From: CAYUQT01 sp964446835
Lineage (GTDB): Bacteria; Planctomycetota; Phycisphaerae; UBA1845; JAFGLZ01
Reading direction: 5' to 3'
Length of the DNA: 64,000 nt
Assembly: GCA_964446835.1 (NCBI GenBank)
Contig: CAYUQT010000048.1
Location: forward strand, 12,911-76,910
Shown here: in pieces, positions 44,877-55,386 of the stretch
Position numbering within the stretch: position 1 is the stretch's first letter
Layout of the letters: each line of letters starts with the position of its first letter
Program-made: the position numbers and the translations under genes
The notes under the pieces: generated by a model
The model's input: the letters and a program-made list of their open reading frames with translations, nothing else
The model's database searches: none
What the model was told of the DNA's origin: nothing

Positions 44877-47495
44877 TCACTTCTCCAGGTTCCACCCGTC
44901 CAGCGTGACCACCGGAGGCTGCGCGTCCAGGTCCTCGGCCCGGAATGATGCGGAGAGGGTCTTGGCCTGGCCGGGCAGCAGACTGACACAATTCTCATTC
45001 CAGAAGGTGGGTGCGATCTCAGCCCCTCCCACGCTCTTTCTCACAGCCGCCCGGATGAAGAAGGCCAGGTGCGGAGAAGGATTCCTGAGCGTCACCTGAA
45101 CCGAACCGGGGCTATCGATCGACGTCGCGACTTCCAGTTTGACGCGCGGCAGCTTGTTCAGGTCCTTGAAATCGGCCGTGGACCGAGGCTTGTGGAAGAA
45201 GAGCTCCAGGTTGGGCAGGTCCGGAACCGTGGAGAGCCAGTAGAAGTTGTCGGAGACGATCTTTCCCTGCGGGTTCTCCAGCTTGAGACTTAGGAAATGT
45301 GTCCGGGTCAGATCCTTTAGCGGTTCGATAGGAAACACCTTTGCGCTACGATTCGCCTGGACAATCAGCGTCTCGCTCTTGAGGAAACGTTCGGAAAGGT
45401 TGAAGTCGAGCAATCGTGCCGTGACCTTCAGACCACCCTCGTCCCGGAGTGTATTGTTGACCACGCAAACCGAGCGATCGTCGTAGCTGTATTGCACGTG
45501 GAGGGATTCGCAGGCCTTCTGGGCGCCGTAGTAGGCACCTGTGGCAACCAAGTACCAGTCGATGTACTGCCAGGTGGGTGAGGCCGGCCAGGCCGCGTCA
45601 TATTTCCACGTGGTGATGCCGGTGGCCGAATACTTGTTGCGGCCGTAGGCCTCGAACATGCCGCGGGCACACTCGTAGTTCAACGTGAAGCCTTTCCGGC
45701 AGAACTCGTCGATGTCTGCGGGCTTGCCGTAGCGATCGTTCATGGCCGTCAACACGGCGTCGAAGTAACTTCCGCCCTGCGTGACGGTGTGCAGGGACCA
45801 GGCGGGGCTCCACGGCGGCCAGAGGGCATTCTCAGGCAGGAAGCGTCGCATGCTCTCGGCGCACGCGAATATCCCACCGATGCCTCCCGACTGGGCGAAC
45901 CCCCATGCACCGGTGTCCTTCGAGATGTAGTAGTGATTCGGCGGGGCATAGGTCCACACCTGAAGGCTGCCGGTTCGCGTGCCGCCGGTCTGAAAACGCT
46001 CTTCGAGTTCGAACGCGCCGGAATGCGGCTGGTAAGTTCGCTCCGGTGTGTATTCCGCGATCAGATCCCGATAGGCCTTGTCGAGCGTCTTGGTGGGGAA
46101 CGTTTCGTCGTGGCCGAGGAAATGGACGAGGCTGGGATGGTTTCGGATCCGCAGAAGGGTGTCCTCCGTGCAGGCGATCGCCAGCGCCTCATCCGGGATG
46201 CTCCGGCCGAAAATCTGCTGGGTGACCATAACACCATACTTATCGCACAGGTCATAGAACTCGTCCGTCTCACGAATAGAGAACCCTTCGGACCGAAGCA
46301 TGTTCAGGTGCGCCTCTTTGGCGTATCGAATCAGTGCGTCGTAACGCCCGTGAGAGAATCGCAGCAACATATCGGAGGTCATCCAGGCGCCGCCGCGAAT
46401 GAGGACGTCCTTTCCGTTGACCTTGTAGGCGCGCCACCCCTCCTTGTTGACCCAGGTGGTTGCATCTCGGATTCCGAAGCCAGTCCGCACGGCGTCGGAG
46501 ACATGTCCGTCCACGGAGAACTGAAGGTCCAACTCGTATAGTTCCGGGGCGCCGTACCCGTTGGGCCACCACAGGCGCGGGTTCGACAGATTCAGTTGGC
46601 CGCACGTGTCCGGTGTGAAGAGGACGGTCTTGGTCTCTCTCGGTGCCAGGGACACCTCCTGCGAGACCTTCACCGATTCGATCGTTGCGGTCAGTGTGCC
46701 GGACACCGGCTGCGAGGTCTTGTTGACCAGTGTGGCAGACACGGTGAGGTGGGCCGCGTTCAACGAAGGTAGATCGAGCTTTGAGGAGACATAGGGGTGC
46801 CGCAACGCCACAGATCCGGTGGCCGTGATGTACACGTCGCGCCAGACGCCTGTGTTGAGGTCTGGGGGTTGAGGATTGTGGTCGTCCCAACCGGTCGTGG
46901 CCTCGATCTGTTTCGTGCGGTAGTTCCTGTCTTCGATGTGGCCCGGTCCGGTGACTTCCAGCGCAAGGCAGTTGGTTCCCTCGAATCGAACCGAGTCATT
47001 GATGTCGAACTCGAATCGCCGGAACATGCCGATCACGGCCTTGCTGTCGGCAATTCGTTTCCCGTTGAGCCACACGTTCGCCTGGTAATTGATACCGTCC
47101 AGATGAAGCACAAGGTTCTTGCCCTTGAAGCCGGCGGGAAGATCGAACTCGATGCGGTACCACCATGAGGGATAGAACGGGCTGTCCTTGCGCATCGCCA
47201 GCCACAGGCCCTCACGATAGCCGGGGGTGCGTCGGATGTTGTCACCAAAGAATGGATCGGGATACGTCTTGTCGGCCACCAGTGCGGCCAGCAGGGTTGC
47301 AGGGACTGTCGTGCGATGCCAGCCCTCCGGTTTGAAGCCTGCGGTGGAGATCGCATCGGGTTGAGCGGAGATCTGGGCAGCACTTTGAAGACTCCAGTTC
47401 TCCCTGAGAAGCAGCTTCTGATCCGGCTGAACGGCGGACGCGGCCTTCGCGGCAAGCAACGCCGCAACGAGTTGCAGAGTGGGACAAGGCTTCAT
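44877..47495 (-). CDS. Exported GH2 enzyme, exo-beta-glucosaminidase/beta-mannosidase-like
   Basis: AAGGAG seven bases before the ATG; signal peptide LVAALLAAKAASA. The 872-residue protein follows the GH2 plan: a jelly-roll domain (WWYRIEFDLPAGFKGKNL, LDGINYQANVWLNG), an immunoglobulin-like domain, then the barrel with GGAWMTSDML and HLNMLRSEG. FLGHDETFP is at the acid/base position and carries Asp-Glu in place of the common Asn-Glu, as in exo-glucosaminidases and related enzymes. A FEAYGRN segment could hold the nucleophile. C-terminal beta domains complete it. Substrate is probably a beta-linked amino sugar or mannoside. Confidence 0.85.
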   Translation of the reverse strand: MKPCPTLQLVAALLAAKAASAVQPDQKLLLRENWSLQSAAQISAQPDAISTAGFKPEGWHRTTVPATLLAALVADKTYPDPFFGDNIRRTPGYREGLWLAMRKDSPFYPSWWYRIEFDLPAGFKGKNLVLHLDGINYQANVWLNGKRIADSKAVIGMFRRFEFDINDSVRFEGTNCLALEVTGPGHIEDRNYRTKQIEATTGWDDHNPQPPDLNTGVWRDVYITATGSVALRHPYVSSKLDLPSLNAAHLTVSATLVNKTSQPVSGTLTATIESVKVSQEVSLAPRETKTVLFTPDTCGQLNLSNPRLWWPNGYGAPELYELDLQFSVDGHVSDAVRTGFGIRDATTWVNKEGWRAYKVNGKDVLIRGGAWMTSDMLLRFSHGRYDALIRYAKEAHLNMLRSEGFSIRETDEFYDLCDKYGVMVTQQIFGRSIPDEALAIACTEDTLLRIRNHPSLVHFLGHDETFPTKTLDKAYRDLIAEYTPERTYQPHSGAFELEERFQTGGTRTGSLQVWTYAPPNHYYISKDTGAWGFAQSGGIGGIFACAESMRRFLPENALWPPWSPAWSLHTVTQGGSYFDAVLTAMNDRYGKPADIDEFCRKGFTLNYECARGMFEAYGRNKYSATGITTWKYDAAWPASPTWQYIDWYLVATGAYYGAQKACESLHVQYSYDDRSVCVVNNTLRDEGGLKVTARLLDFNLSERFLKSETLIVQANRSAKVFPIEPLKDLTRTHFLSLKLENPQGKIVSDNFYWLSTVPDLPNLELFFHKPRSTADFKDLNKLPRVKLEVATSIDSPGSVQVTLRNPSPHLAFFIRAAVRKSVGGAEIAPTFWNENCVSLLPGQAKTLSASFRAEDLDAQPPVVTLDGWNLEK

Positions 47496-47586
47496 TGTCG
47501 GACTCCTTCTCGCACGTGTGTTCGGGAGATGTCGCGGTCACCAGCCAAGACAACGGACGACTTCTCGGACCCGATCGCGCGACATG

Positions 47587-47614
47587 ATTCTAGTGAGGCT
47601 GATCTGCGAGACAA
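47587..47614 (-). promoter_or_regulatory. Candidate sigma70 promoter for the GH2 gene
   Basis: On the minus strand TTGTCT (47614-47609), 16-bp spacer, TAGAAT (47592-47587). Start near 47580 gives a leader of about 85 nt. Confidence 0.45.
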
Positions 47615-47789
47615 GGCGATTCGAGGAGATCGTACAAGTTTGCACAACAAGTACACTGCCCGGGACATGGCACACAACGTGATAGCGACATCGTCGCGTG
47701 GGTGTCGGCTCAGGTGTGCTGCCCTGTTGACGCTGAAGGACGATCCCGATAGAAGCCTCATGGGGGCTTGGCGATGGGAGGCAACCACG

Positions 47790-50582
47790 ATGCGCTCGGC
47801 ACACCCGGTCTCGGCGACGATGTTCTCTCTGCTGCTTGCAATCGCTCTTGGCGGTTCGACGTGGGCTCAGATCGACGTCGGACTGGTCGCCTATTACCCC
47901 TTGCACGAGGGATCGGGCGCCGTAGCTGTCGACAAGAGCGGCCACGGCAACAACGGCCGGATCCTCGGCGGGGCGAAGTGGACCGACGGCTCTGGCGGCC
48001 AGACGCTGGAGTTCAACGGACAAGATACATACATAGACTGCAGCGCCGACAAGACACTCGATATCAGTTCACGCGGCACCATCGAATTCTGGTGCAACCC
48101 CAGGACGGTTCAAGGCGGCTTGGTGGGTTGGAATACCGGCAGTGGCTGGGAGGACGAGCGGCTTGCCATCGCTGTCAACACGTACTCTGGCGGGTTGAAG
48201 ACCCTCACCTGCATCGCCAACGGTAAGATGAGTGCGAACTTCAACGACCTCGGAATCCTCAAGCCCGGCGAATGGAAGCATCTGGCCGTTGCTTTCGACG
48301 GCAGAACGGTGTTCATGTATCGTGACGGTCTTCTGGCCGGCACAGATGACCAGAGCATCAGACCCCTGATCGCCGGCGTGCCGCTGTGGATCGGTCGATG
48401 CCGGGGACTGGGCAAGGAATGTTTTCACGGTCTGATCGACGAGGTTCGGATCTACAACCGAACGCTGTCACCCGAGGAGATCCTTGTGTCGTTCAAGCGG
48501 CAGGCCGAATGCCGTGGCAAGGATACGAGCTACTTCCGCAAGGTGAATGTCGCAGCGCACGTGTATCCGGTACCTGGGAAGATCGCGATCTCGCTCGATG
48601 CACGGGCGATGAAACCGCTGCCTGAGGGCGCGAAGCTTCGCACACGGTTGTGTCTGTCGGACTCCGATCAGCCCATGTGCGCACAGGACGGCCTGCCGAT
48701 ACCGGCGGCCGGTACGGCGGATGTCCTTTTCGATCTCCAAGGCAAACCCGTCGGACAACTCGTCGTGGCTTCTGATGTGGTTGGTCCGGACGGAAGCCGG
48801 ATCGGCGAGGAGTCCTCGACTCCCGTCGCCTGGTCCGGACAGCCAGAGGTCTTCAAGAACATCAGAATCCTCAATAACTTCGTGTGGGAACTGCTCAACG
48901 TACAGGGCGATGCCGGTTCGGGTGTAGCGGGCAGGCACACCTTCATCTTGCCATACGACCGATGGGTTTTCATCCGCACGACGGCGGACACAGCCGAAGG
49001 CGGCAGGCTCTGGATATCCGTCGATTCGGAGGCCAGGGATACTGCCGCCGTCACGCACGTGCCGGGGAAGCCGTCCACACTGGAGGCCATGCGATTCCTG
49101 ACCGCCGGGCAGCACACCGTTCATATCGCCGCAGAGGGCAATGCCAGGCTCAAGCAACTCGTCGTTCGTGCCATCCCGATCCTCCAGCACGCCTTCTACG
49201 GCGCCAACCCGCACGTCCATCCCTATGGCCCCTACGACTGGCAGTTTCTGGCCAAAGACGTTCTGCCGAACATCAACACGATGATCAGCAGCAGCTCGGC
49301 CGAACCACCTGAACTGAAAGAGTGGAAGATGATGGGCCGAAGCTGGATTGGCATCATCAACGTCCCACAGACCAAGGCAACGGGCGATGCCGCCGTGGAT
49401 GAGATCTACAAGCACTGGTGTACGAGCGCCGGCCTGACCAGCCCGTTGATGGACGGAATCATCGTCGATGAGTTCGGCGGCGGTGATGAACCGATCTACG
49501 ATGTCTATCGAAAGGCCGTCGAGCGCGTCTACGCCAACCCGCGATTCAAGGGCAAGGCTTTCCTGCCGTACGGAGGCATCTTCCACCACAAGGATCGCAG
49601 CGCCGAGTTCGCCCGGGTCGCCATCGACGGCGGCGGCCATATCGCATGGGAGCAGTACCTGATCGAGCAACCCGACGCCGCTACGGCGGCCGCCTTCATC
49701 AAACGCAGCATGGCCGACGAGATGCCCCGCTGGGAGGAACGGTTCCCTGAAGCGGCCCGGCGGATAGTCCTTGTGTTGGGATATATGTCGCAACCGACCG
49801 AAAGCCTCAACGTCAATCCGAGCACCGATTTTCGCGTCTACATGGACATGCAGTTCCGATTGCTGGCGACGCACCCGGCGTTCTTCGGCCTGGCCGGCCT
49901 TCAGGAGTACCACTCGTCCTACTGTGACGAGGAGAACGTGCGCCTGGCCGGGCGTCTCTACCGGCACTACGCCATCGAGGGAAAGACCGAGCCGCTGATC
50001 ACGGACCCGTACGAGCTGACGCACATCCGAAACCCCGATTTCGCAGACGGAACAAGCGGATGGACCCTGTCTTCTGCGGAGCAGGGCTCTATCAAGACCG
50101 GTCGCTCCGACGGCTATAGTTGGCTTCAGGGCCGCTACCCTCGCACGGACATGGGCGACACGTTCCTGTTGACCCGGCGCAGCGCGGCCAAGCCGAACGT
50201 GTTCAGCCAGGAGATTCGAAAGCTCGAACCCGGTCGCCTGTACTCGATGAAGATGATCACCGGCAACTACCAGGACCTCTTGAAGGAGAAGTCCAGCAAG
50301 ATCCAGCACGCGGTAACACTCAAGCTAGAGGGGGTCAACATCCTGCCGGGGGCGAAGAAGTCGTTCCAGTTCGCCTTTCCCAATAACTATGGGCACACCC
50401 TGGGCAAGTTCAATGTCGATTACACCTACTGGATGAACTACCACTGGCGAGTCTTCCGGGCGAAAGGCACAGCGGCAAAGCTCGTCGTCTCGGATTGGGC
50501 GAGTGACTCAGAACCCGGCGGTCCGATCGGCCAGGAGCTGATGTACAACTTCATCGAGGTCCAGCCGTACATCGGCGACTAG
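47790..50582 (+). CDS. Exported LamG-domain protein with putative TIM-barrel core
   Basis: GGGAGG eight bases before the ATG at 47790; signal peptide TMFSLLLAIALGGSTWAQ. The 930-residue protein starts with a concanavalin-like LamG domain (VAYYPLHEGSGAVAVDKSG, TIEFWCNPR, GLIDEVRIYNR). A beta-rich linker follows, then a region with SPLMDGIIVDEFGGGDEP that looks like a TIM-barrel strand carrying catalytic acids and a later EYHSSYCDEENV. A C-terminal carbohydrate-binding-like domain (IRNPDFADGTSGWTL) ends it. The core is not assigned to a known family. It ends 13 nt before the stop of the convergent RND gene. Confidence 0.65.
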   Translation: MRSAHPVSATMFSLLLAIALGGSTWAQIDVGLVAYYPLHEGSGAVAVDKSGHGNNGRILGGAKWTDGSGGQTLEFNGQDTYIDCSADKTLDISSRGTIEFWCNPRTVQGGLVGWNTGSGWEDERLAIAVNTYSGGLKTLTCIANGKMSANFNDLGILKPGEWKHLAVAFDGRTVFMYRDGLLAGTDDQSIRPLIAGVPLWIGRCRGLGKECFHGLIDEVRIYNRTLSPEEILVSFKRQAECRGKDTSYFRKVNVAAHVYPVPGKIAISLDARAMKPLPEGAKLRTRLCLSDSDQPMCAQDGLPIPAAGTADVLFDLQGKPVGQLVVASDVVGPDGSRIGEESSTPVAWSGQPEVFKNIRILNNFVWELLNVQGDAGSGVAGRHTFILPYDRWVFIRTTADTAEGGRLWISVDSEARDTAAVTHVPGKPSTLEAMRFLTAGQHTVHIAAEGNARLKQLVVRAIPILQHAFYGANPHVHPYGPYDWQFLAKDVLPNINTMISSSSAEPPELKEWKMMGRSWIGIINVPQTKATGDAAVDEIYKHWCTSAGLTSPLMDGIIVDEFGGGDEPIYDVYRKAVERVYANPRFKGKAFLPYGGIFHHKDRSAEFARVAIDGGGHIAWEQYLIEQPDAATAAAFIKRSMADEMPRWEERFPEAARRIVLVLGYMSQPTESLNVNPSTDFRVYMDMQFRLLATHPAFFGLAGLQEYHSSYCDEENVRLAGRLYRHYAIEGKTEPLITDPYELTHIRNPDFADGTSGWTLSSAEQGSIKTGRSDGYSWLQGRYPRTDMGDTFLLTRRSAAKPNVFSQEIRKLEPGRLYSMKMITGNYQDLLKEKSSKIQHAVTLKLEGVNILPGAKKSFQFAFPNNYGHTLGKFNVDYTYWMNYHWRVFRAKGTAAKLVVSDWASDSEPGGPIGQELMYNFIEVQPYIGD

Positions 50583-50595
50583 ACCTTCATGAACG

Positions 50596-53500
50596 TCATT
50601 CTTGAGAAGGCGAGGTCTTCGTCGCCTGCGACGCCGGTGGATTCTGCACGGGGACCGCCCTCTTGCCCAGCAGCCGAGCCAAGTCGTCGAGGAACGAGTA
50701 GACCACAGGGACAGCTATAAGCGTGAGCAAGAGTGAGAGGGTTTGCCCGCCAACGGCCAGTACAGCGATCGACCGCCGCTCCTCCGCACCCGGTCCCGAC
50801 CCCACCAGAAGCGGCAACATGCCCGCCACGAAGGCAATCGTCGTCATCAGGATAGGTCGCAGTCGGTCGCGGTTGCCCTGGAGGATGGCCGAAAGCCGAT
50901 CCATCCCCTGGGCGCGAAGCTGGTTGGTGTGGTCCACCTGCAGGATCGCTGCCTTCTTGACGACGCCAAACAGCACCAGAATACCCAGAGCGGAGTAAAG
51001 GTTCAGCGTCTCTCGCCCCAGCCACAAGCTCACCAGAGCGAACGGCACGGCCAGTGGCAATGAAGTCAGAATCGTGATCGGATGCGTCAGGTGCTCGAAT
51101 TGTGCTGCCAACAGCAGGTACATGAAGATGAACGCCAGCACGAAGGTCCATCGAAAATCACGGATGGTCCGCTCCAATTCGCGTCCCTGGCCCATGACCC
51201 GCGTGCTGAAGCCGGGCGGCAGGCCGATCTCGTTGGCCGCATCCTGCACGGCCTGAATCCGGTCGGCCATCGCGTAACCCTGGTCGCCCGGAACAACGTT
51301 CGCCCGCAACGCGGCCATCCGCTGCCGGTCGAGACGATCGATCCGCGGCGGGGCCTTGCCGAAGCGAAAACTCACCAGGTTGTCCAATCGTGCCTGGGCT
51401 GCTAATGAGTTGCCCGTTTTGGAACCGAGTGTCGGACTGCCCCGAAAGTCGACCTCAGCGGAGTTGCGGGCGGGCACGTGGAGCTGTCCGATCGCCTCCC
51501 GGTCGCCCCGATCGATCCCCACCAGTCGCAGTTCCACATCGTACACCTCGTCCAGTTGCCGATCGTGGTAGCGTGACACGCGGTCGTCCCCTCCGACCGC
51601 AATTCGCAGGGTCTCCGCGATGTCCTGAACGTCAACCCCCAGCGTTGCCGCACGTTCGCGGTCGATATCCACGAGCAGCTCCGGCTTGTCCAGCCGCAAC
51701 GTGTTGTAGACATCGGCCACACCCGGAATGGTCTGCATCTTCCGGCGAAGCGCGTCGCTGAACTCGGCTAGACGATCCATGTCCGGACCCATGACCGAAA
51801 AATCGATGTCCACCGGCGCACCTTGCGACAGCGAGGTCAGGTTACGTACGGACACCTCCAGGTCGGAGAACTTGCGCAACCGCTTGCGGATATCCAGCAT
51901 CTTCTCCCGTTGGCTGTAGTTGCCTCGAAAGGCGCCCCAGGGATGACCGGCCAACGTCTCGTTCCAAAGGCGTCCCAAAGAAAAGACACGGCCTTCGATG
52001 TCCTCCAGACGCACGTAGATCGTGCCCGAATTGGCCCGTGGCAACCCCCCGGCACCGACCGTTGTCAGGAGATGCTGGACACCCCGCACCTTGCGGATCT
52101 CCGACTCAAGGGCCAGAAGTACGGTATCCATCGATTTGACGGTGGCACCTTCCGGACCCGTGATTCGGATCTCGAATTCCGACTCGTCGACGTTGCTGGG
52201 AATGTAGTCCTGCTTGACCGATTTATAGAGCGGAACGATGCTCCAGATCGTCAACCCACAGATCACCAGAACCCCCCAGCGAAACCGCATGGACCAGCGA
52301 AGTATGAACATGTAGCTCGCTTCAATCCAGTGGTAGAACCCCCGCCGCGAAGCCGGCGCACCAGCTCCCGCCGAAATCGGGCGCAACATCCGCGAGCACA
52401 TCATCGGTGTCAGCGAGAAACTCACCAGCAGCGAAACCAGAATGGCCACCACCGCCGTCAGGCCGAACTGAAAGAGCATTCGCCCCGCGATACTGGAGAG
52501 GAACGACACCGGCAGGAACACGATCACCAGTGAGAGCGTGGTCACCATGACGGCCAAGCCAATCTCGCGGGTGCCGGCGGCGGCCGCCTGCATCGGCGTC
52601 ATCCCCTTTTCTTCGATGCAGCGAAACACGTTCTCCAGAACCACGATGGCGTCATCGATCACCACACCCACCATCAGCACGAGGGCCAACATCGTGGCAT
52701 TATTCAGCGTGAAGTTCATTGCCTTCATCATCGTGAAGGCGGAGATGATCGACGTCGGAATGGCCACCGCGGCGATGATCGTCGATCGCCACGACCGCAT
52801 GAACACCAACACAACCACCGTAGCCAGAATGCTGCCGACGATCAGGTGTTTCTGAACTTCGTGCATGGCGGCAAAGATGTAGCGCGACTGGTCCTGGATG
52901 ACGTCGATCGACACGTCGCGAGGAAGCAGTTTCCTGCTTCTCTCCAATCGCTGCTTGACACCGCGAATCACCTCGACGGTGTTCTCGCCCGACTGACGCT
53001 GCACACCGAGTACGACGGAAGGCGTGCCGTCGAAGCGCGCGCTGGATCGGACTTCCTTGGTGCTGTCGACCACCTCCGCGACATCGCGGAGACGAATCGA
53101 CACACCATTGACAGTGGACACGACCATATCGAGAAAGTCGCGGGGCGTTGGAAAACGGCCGAGGGTGCGCAGCCCCAGCTCACGGAAACCGGCGTCCACA
53201 CGCCCGCCGGGCACATTGGCGTTCTGGCGTTCCAGGGCTTGACGCACATGGACGATGGACAGATTGTAGGCCGCCAACCGGTTGGCCTCGACCTTGACTT
53301 GAACGGCACGGGGCGCCGCGCCACTGATCCAGACTTCGCCCACGCCCGGCGCCGATTCGATGATCTTCTTGACGTAGAGATCCGCCAGCGTGTACAGCTC
53401 CCTCGAATCGCGCGGTCCGGAAAGCGCCAGCGTCAGAACCGGCGAGGATTCTGTGTCCCGCTTACGAATGACGGGTGGATCGCTGTCCTCCGGAAGACGA

Positions 53501-53853
53501 TTCACAACCGCACTCACCGCATCACGTACATCCTGCAATGCGGCGTCAATCTCGCGATTGACATTGAACGTGATCAGCAGCAGCGAACTGCCTTCGGAGG
53601 AAATCGAGCGAAGCTCGTCGATCCCTGCCACCGTGGCCACAGAGTCTTCCAGAATCTGGCTGATCTCCGTCTCAATCTCTTCCGGTGCCGCCCCACGATA
53701 GCTCGTGGACACCAGGACCATTGGCAGGTCCATCTTGGGAAAGCGATCCACACCCAGTTGCAGATAGGAAGCGATGCCGGCAACCACGAGGGCCAGTATC
53801 ATCATCGCAGCAAGAACGGGTCGTCGAATACAGAGCTCAGCAAGCAACTGCAA
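50596..53853 (-). CDS. RND-family efflux transporter (HAE1/AcrB-like)
   Basis: A 1085-residue inner-membrane pump, start codon TTG (GGGGAG about 11 nt upstream). Two equivalent halves each have one N-terminal helix, a large periplasmic loop and further helices. GVVIDDAIVVLENV holds the proton-relay Asp pair and LFGVVKKAAILQVDH the partner Lys region in the second half; FRGSPTLG and PEEIETEIS are porter-domain landmarks. It exports drugs, lipophilic or metabolic compounds using the proton gradient, together with the adaptor gene upstream in the same operon. The outer-membrane channel gene is not in the window. Confidence 0.92.
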   Translation of the reverse strand: MQLLAELCIRRPVLAAMMILALVVAGIASYLQLGVDRFPKMDLPMVLVSTSYRGAAPEEIETEISQILEDSVATVAGIDELRSISSEGSSLLLITFNVNREIDAALQDVRDAVSAVVNRLPEDSDPPVIRKRDTESSPVLTLALSGPRDSRELYTLADLYVKKIIESAPGVGEVWISGAAPRAVQVKVEANRLAAYNLSIVHVRQALERQNANVPGGRVDAGFRELGLRTLGRFPTPRDFLDMVVSTVNGVSIRLRDVAEVVDSTKEVRSSARFDGTPSVVLGVQRQSGENTVEVIRGVKQRLERSRKLLPRDVSIDVIQDQSRYIFAAMHEVQKHLIVGSILATVVVLVFMRSWRSTIIAAVAIPTSIISAFTMMKAMNFTLNNATMLALVLMVGVVIDDAIVVLENVFRCIEEKGMTPMQAAAAGTREIGLAVMVTTLSLVIVFLPVSFLSSIAGRMLFQFGLTAVVAILVSLLVSFSLTPMMCSRMLRPISAGAGAPASRRGFYHWIEASYMFILRWSMRFRWGVLVICGLTIWSIVPLYKSVKQDYIPSNVDESEFEIRITGPEGATVKSMDTVLLALESEIRKVRGVQHLLTTVGAGGLPRANSGTIYVRLEDIEGRVFSLGRLWNETLAGHPWGAFRGNYSQREKMLDIRKRLRKFSDLEVSVRNLTSLSQGAPVDIDFSVMGPDMDRLAEFSDALRRKMQTIPGVADVYNTLRLDKPELLVDIDRERAATLGVDVQDIAETLRIAVGGDDRVSRYHDRQLDEVYDVELRLVGIDRGDREAIGQLHVPARNSAEVDFRGSPTLGSKTGNSLAAQARLDNLVSFRFGKAPPRIDRLDRQRMAALRANVVPGDQGYAMADRIQAVQDAANEIGLPPGFSTRVMGQGRELERTIRDFRWTFVLAFIFMYLLLAAQFEHLTHPITILTSLPLAVPFALVSLWLGRETLNLYSALGILVLFGVVKKAAILQVDHTNQLRAQGMDRLSAILQGNRDRLRPILMTTIAFVAGMLPLLVGSGPGAEERRSIAVLAVGGQTLSLLLTLIAVPVVYSFLDDLARLLGKRAVPVQNPPASQATKTSPSQE

Positions 53854-53993
53854 GGCAGGAGACTCCCCTCTGAATTACCTCGTGGTGATCACTCAACGCT
53901 CCAACCACCCCATGAATCCCACGCCGCAACGGATCGCCGGCCGGCCGAAGACAGACCCGCGATTCCGGCATGGCCTTCGAAGACACCGGATCG

Positions 53994-55313
53994 TTACTGA
54001 TACGACGCAACAATCTTGCCCAACTGCTTCCACGCATTCCCGTCGCCCTGCACCGTCAAGTCTTCCAGCACGGTGTCCTGATAGAGGGCCAGTTCAACCG
54101 CACCGGCGTCCCGAACCGCCGGCAACCCAAGACGGATCTTGTCCAGCCCTCCATCGAAGATCGCCATCTCCAGGGCAACGGGCACTGACGTACCGGCCAC
54201 CTGCGAAACGGACAGACGCACCTGCTCGGCCAACTGCTCCGGCGTCCGCTGTCGAGAGGCCCACTGATCGCCCATGAGCAGGTCGATCAGCCCCTCGCGA
54301 GCCCAGCCCGTCACGTCGAGAAGGCACTCGCGATAGGCATCACCGCGATGCTGGGGACCGCCATGACCGATGCCCCGAACCATCACCCCCAGTTGCACGT
54401 CCGGCTTGACCTGACGCATCAACTTCCGAACTCGGCGGATGTAGTCGGTGTTGTATTCGGCACGAAAGCGCATCCAGTCGGCGTCATCATTGGGAATCGC
54501 AGCAGCATCGCGGCCGGTCTTGGCCTTGAAGGCGTCGACAATCGGCCTTTCGTACATCGCACGACACACGCCCTGCTCGTCGAGGAGCTGGGTGCCCTTT
54601 CCGAAACTGTGCTGCCGGACCAGATCGAGCAGGATGCCGCGAACGTTGTAGCCGAGCAACTCGCGGATGACGCCGATCTTATTCTCCATCACCTCCGGAA
54701 AGGCCCAGCTCATGTTCGTGTCGGACACCGTCCCGCCTCGAAAGACGCGATACCACTCCGGGTGTGCGAGGGCGAACTCGCCCTTCCATCCGTTGCCGGT
54801 GTCGCAATCGAGCAAAGGCGTCACATACAACCAGAGTTCGACGCCGAACTCAGCCGCCTGCTCGGCCGCCGAACGGATCGGATCGAACGTCGTGGCGTCA
54901 AACCCCTGCCCCCGCCACGAATACCAATTTCGGTCCCGACCCAGGATGTCCTTTCCTTTAACGTCGATAATGCCACGATAGGGCGTCGTGTGCCGACTGG
55001 GATACTGTGCCAGGCTGCCGTCGTGCGTCCGCAGGTACACGCGTTGAATGTGTGCCTGCTGGTAACGCTGAAGGCAATGACGCATCCCCGGATTGCCCCA
55101 GTTCCCATAGGTCCACATCCAATCGAGATGATCGTTGAAGACGCTGATCCGCAGTTTCCGTCCGGCCCCGGATGTTGCCGCTGCCGGCTGCGTGTTCGCC
55201 CTCGGTTGACCGGCCGTATCCACCTGAGCCCCTGAAGCGACGCTGCCCACCGAGGCAAGCACCGCCGAGGCCAGAACGTCACGGCGGGTCAACTGTGTTC
55301 TGGATTCTGCCAT
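53994..55313 (-). CDS. Tat-exported TIM-barrel protein, GH10-like (tentative)
   Basis: ATG at 55313 gives a twin-arginine signal (TQLTRRDVLASAVLAS); upstream open codons run into the adaptor gene and are rejected. The 439-residue protein shows barrel-like strands: ISVFNDHLDWMWTYG, IQRVYLRTHDGSLAQYP, WLYVTPLLDCDTGNG, RGILLDLVRQHSFG and LGVMVRGIGHGG. This resembles exported family 10-type or DUF4838-like putative glycosidases from the same phylum; no catalytic pair can be assigned with certainty. It lies between the pump and adaptor genes on the same strand, with gaps of 140 and 73 nt, so it is probably in the same transcript. Confidence 0.55.
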   Translation of the reverse strand: MAESRTQLTRRDVLASAVLASVGSVASGAQVDTAGQPRANTQPAAATSGAGRKLRISVFNDHLDWMWTYGNWGNPGMRHCLQRYQQAHIQRVYLRTHDGSLAQYPSRHTTPYRGIIDVKGKDILGRDRNWYSWRGQGFDATTFDPIRSAAEQAAEFGVELWLYVTPLLDCDTGNGWKGEFALAHPEWYRVFRGGTVSDTNMSWAFPEVMENKIGVIRELLGYNVRGILLDLVRQHSFGKGTQLLDEQGVCRAMYERPIVDAFKAKTGRDAAAIPNDDADWMRFRAEYNTDYIRRVRKLMRQVKPDVQLGVMVRGIGHGGPQHRGDAYRECLLDVTGWAREGLIDLLMGDQWASRQRTPEQLAEQVRLSVSQVAGTSVPVALEMAIFDGGLDKIRLGLPAVRDAGAVELALYQDTVLEDLTVQGDGNAWKQLGKIVASYQ

Positions 55314-55386
55314 GGTGTTTCTCTCGTGCTGTAAGGACGGCTCACGTTGCAGGAAGATTACACGCGGCGTGACCCGGTCCGTCCCC

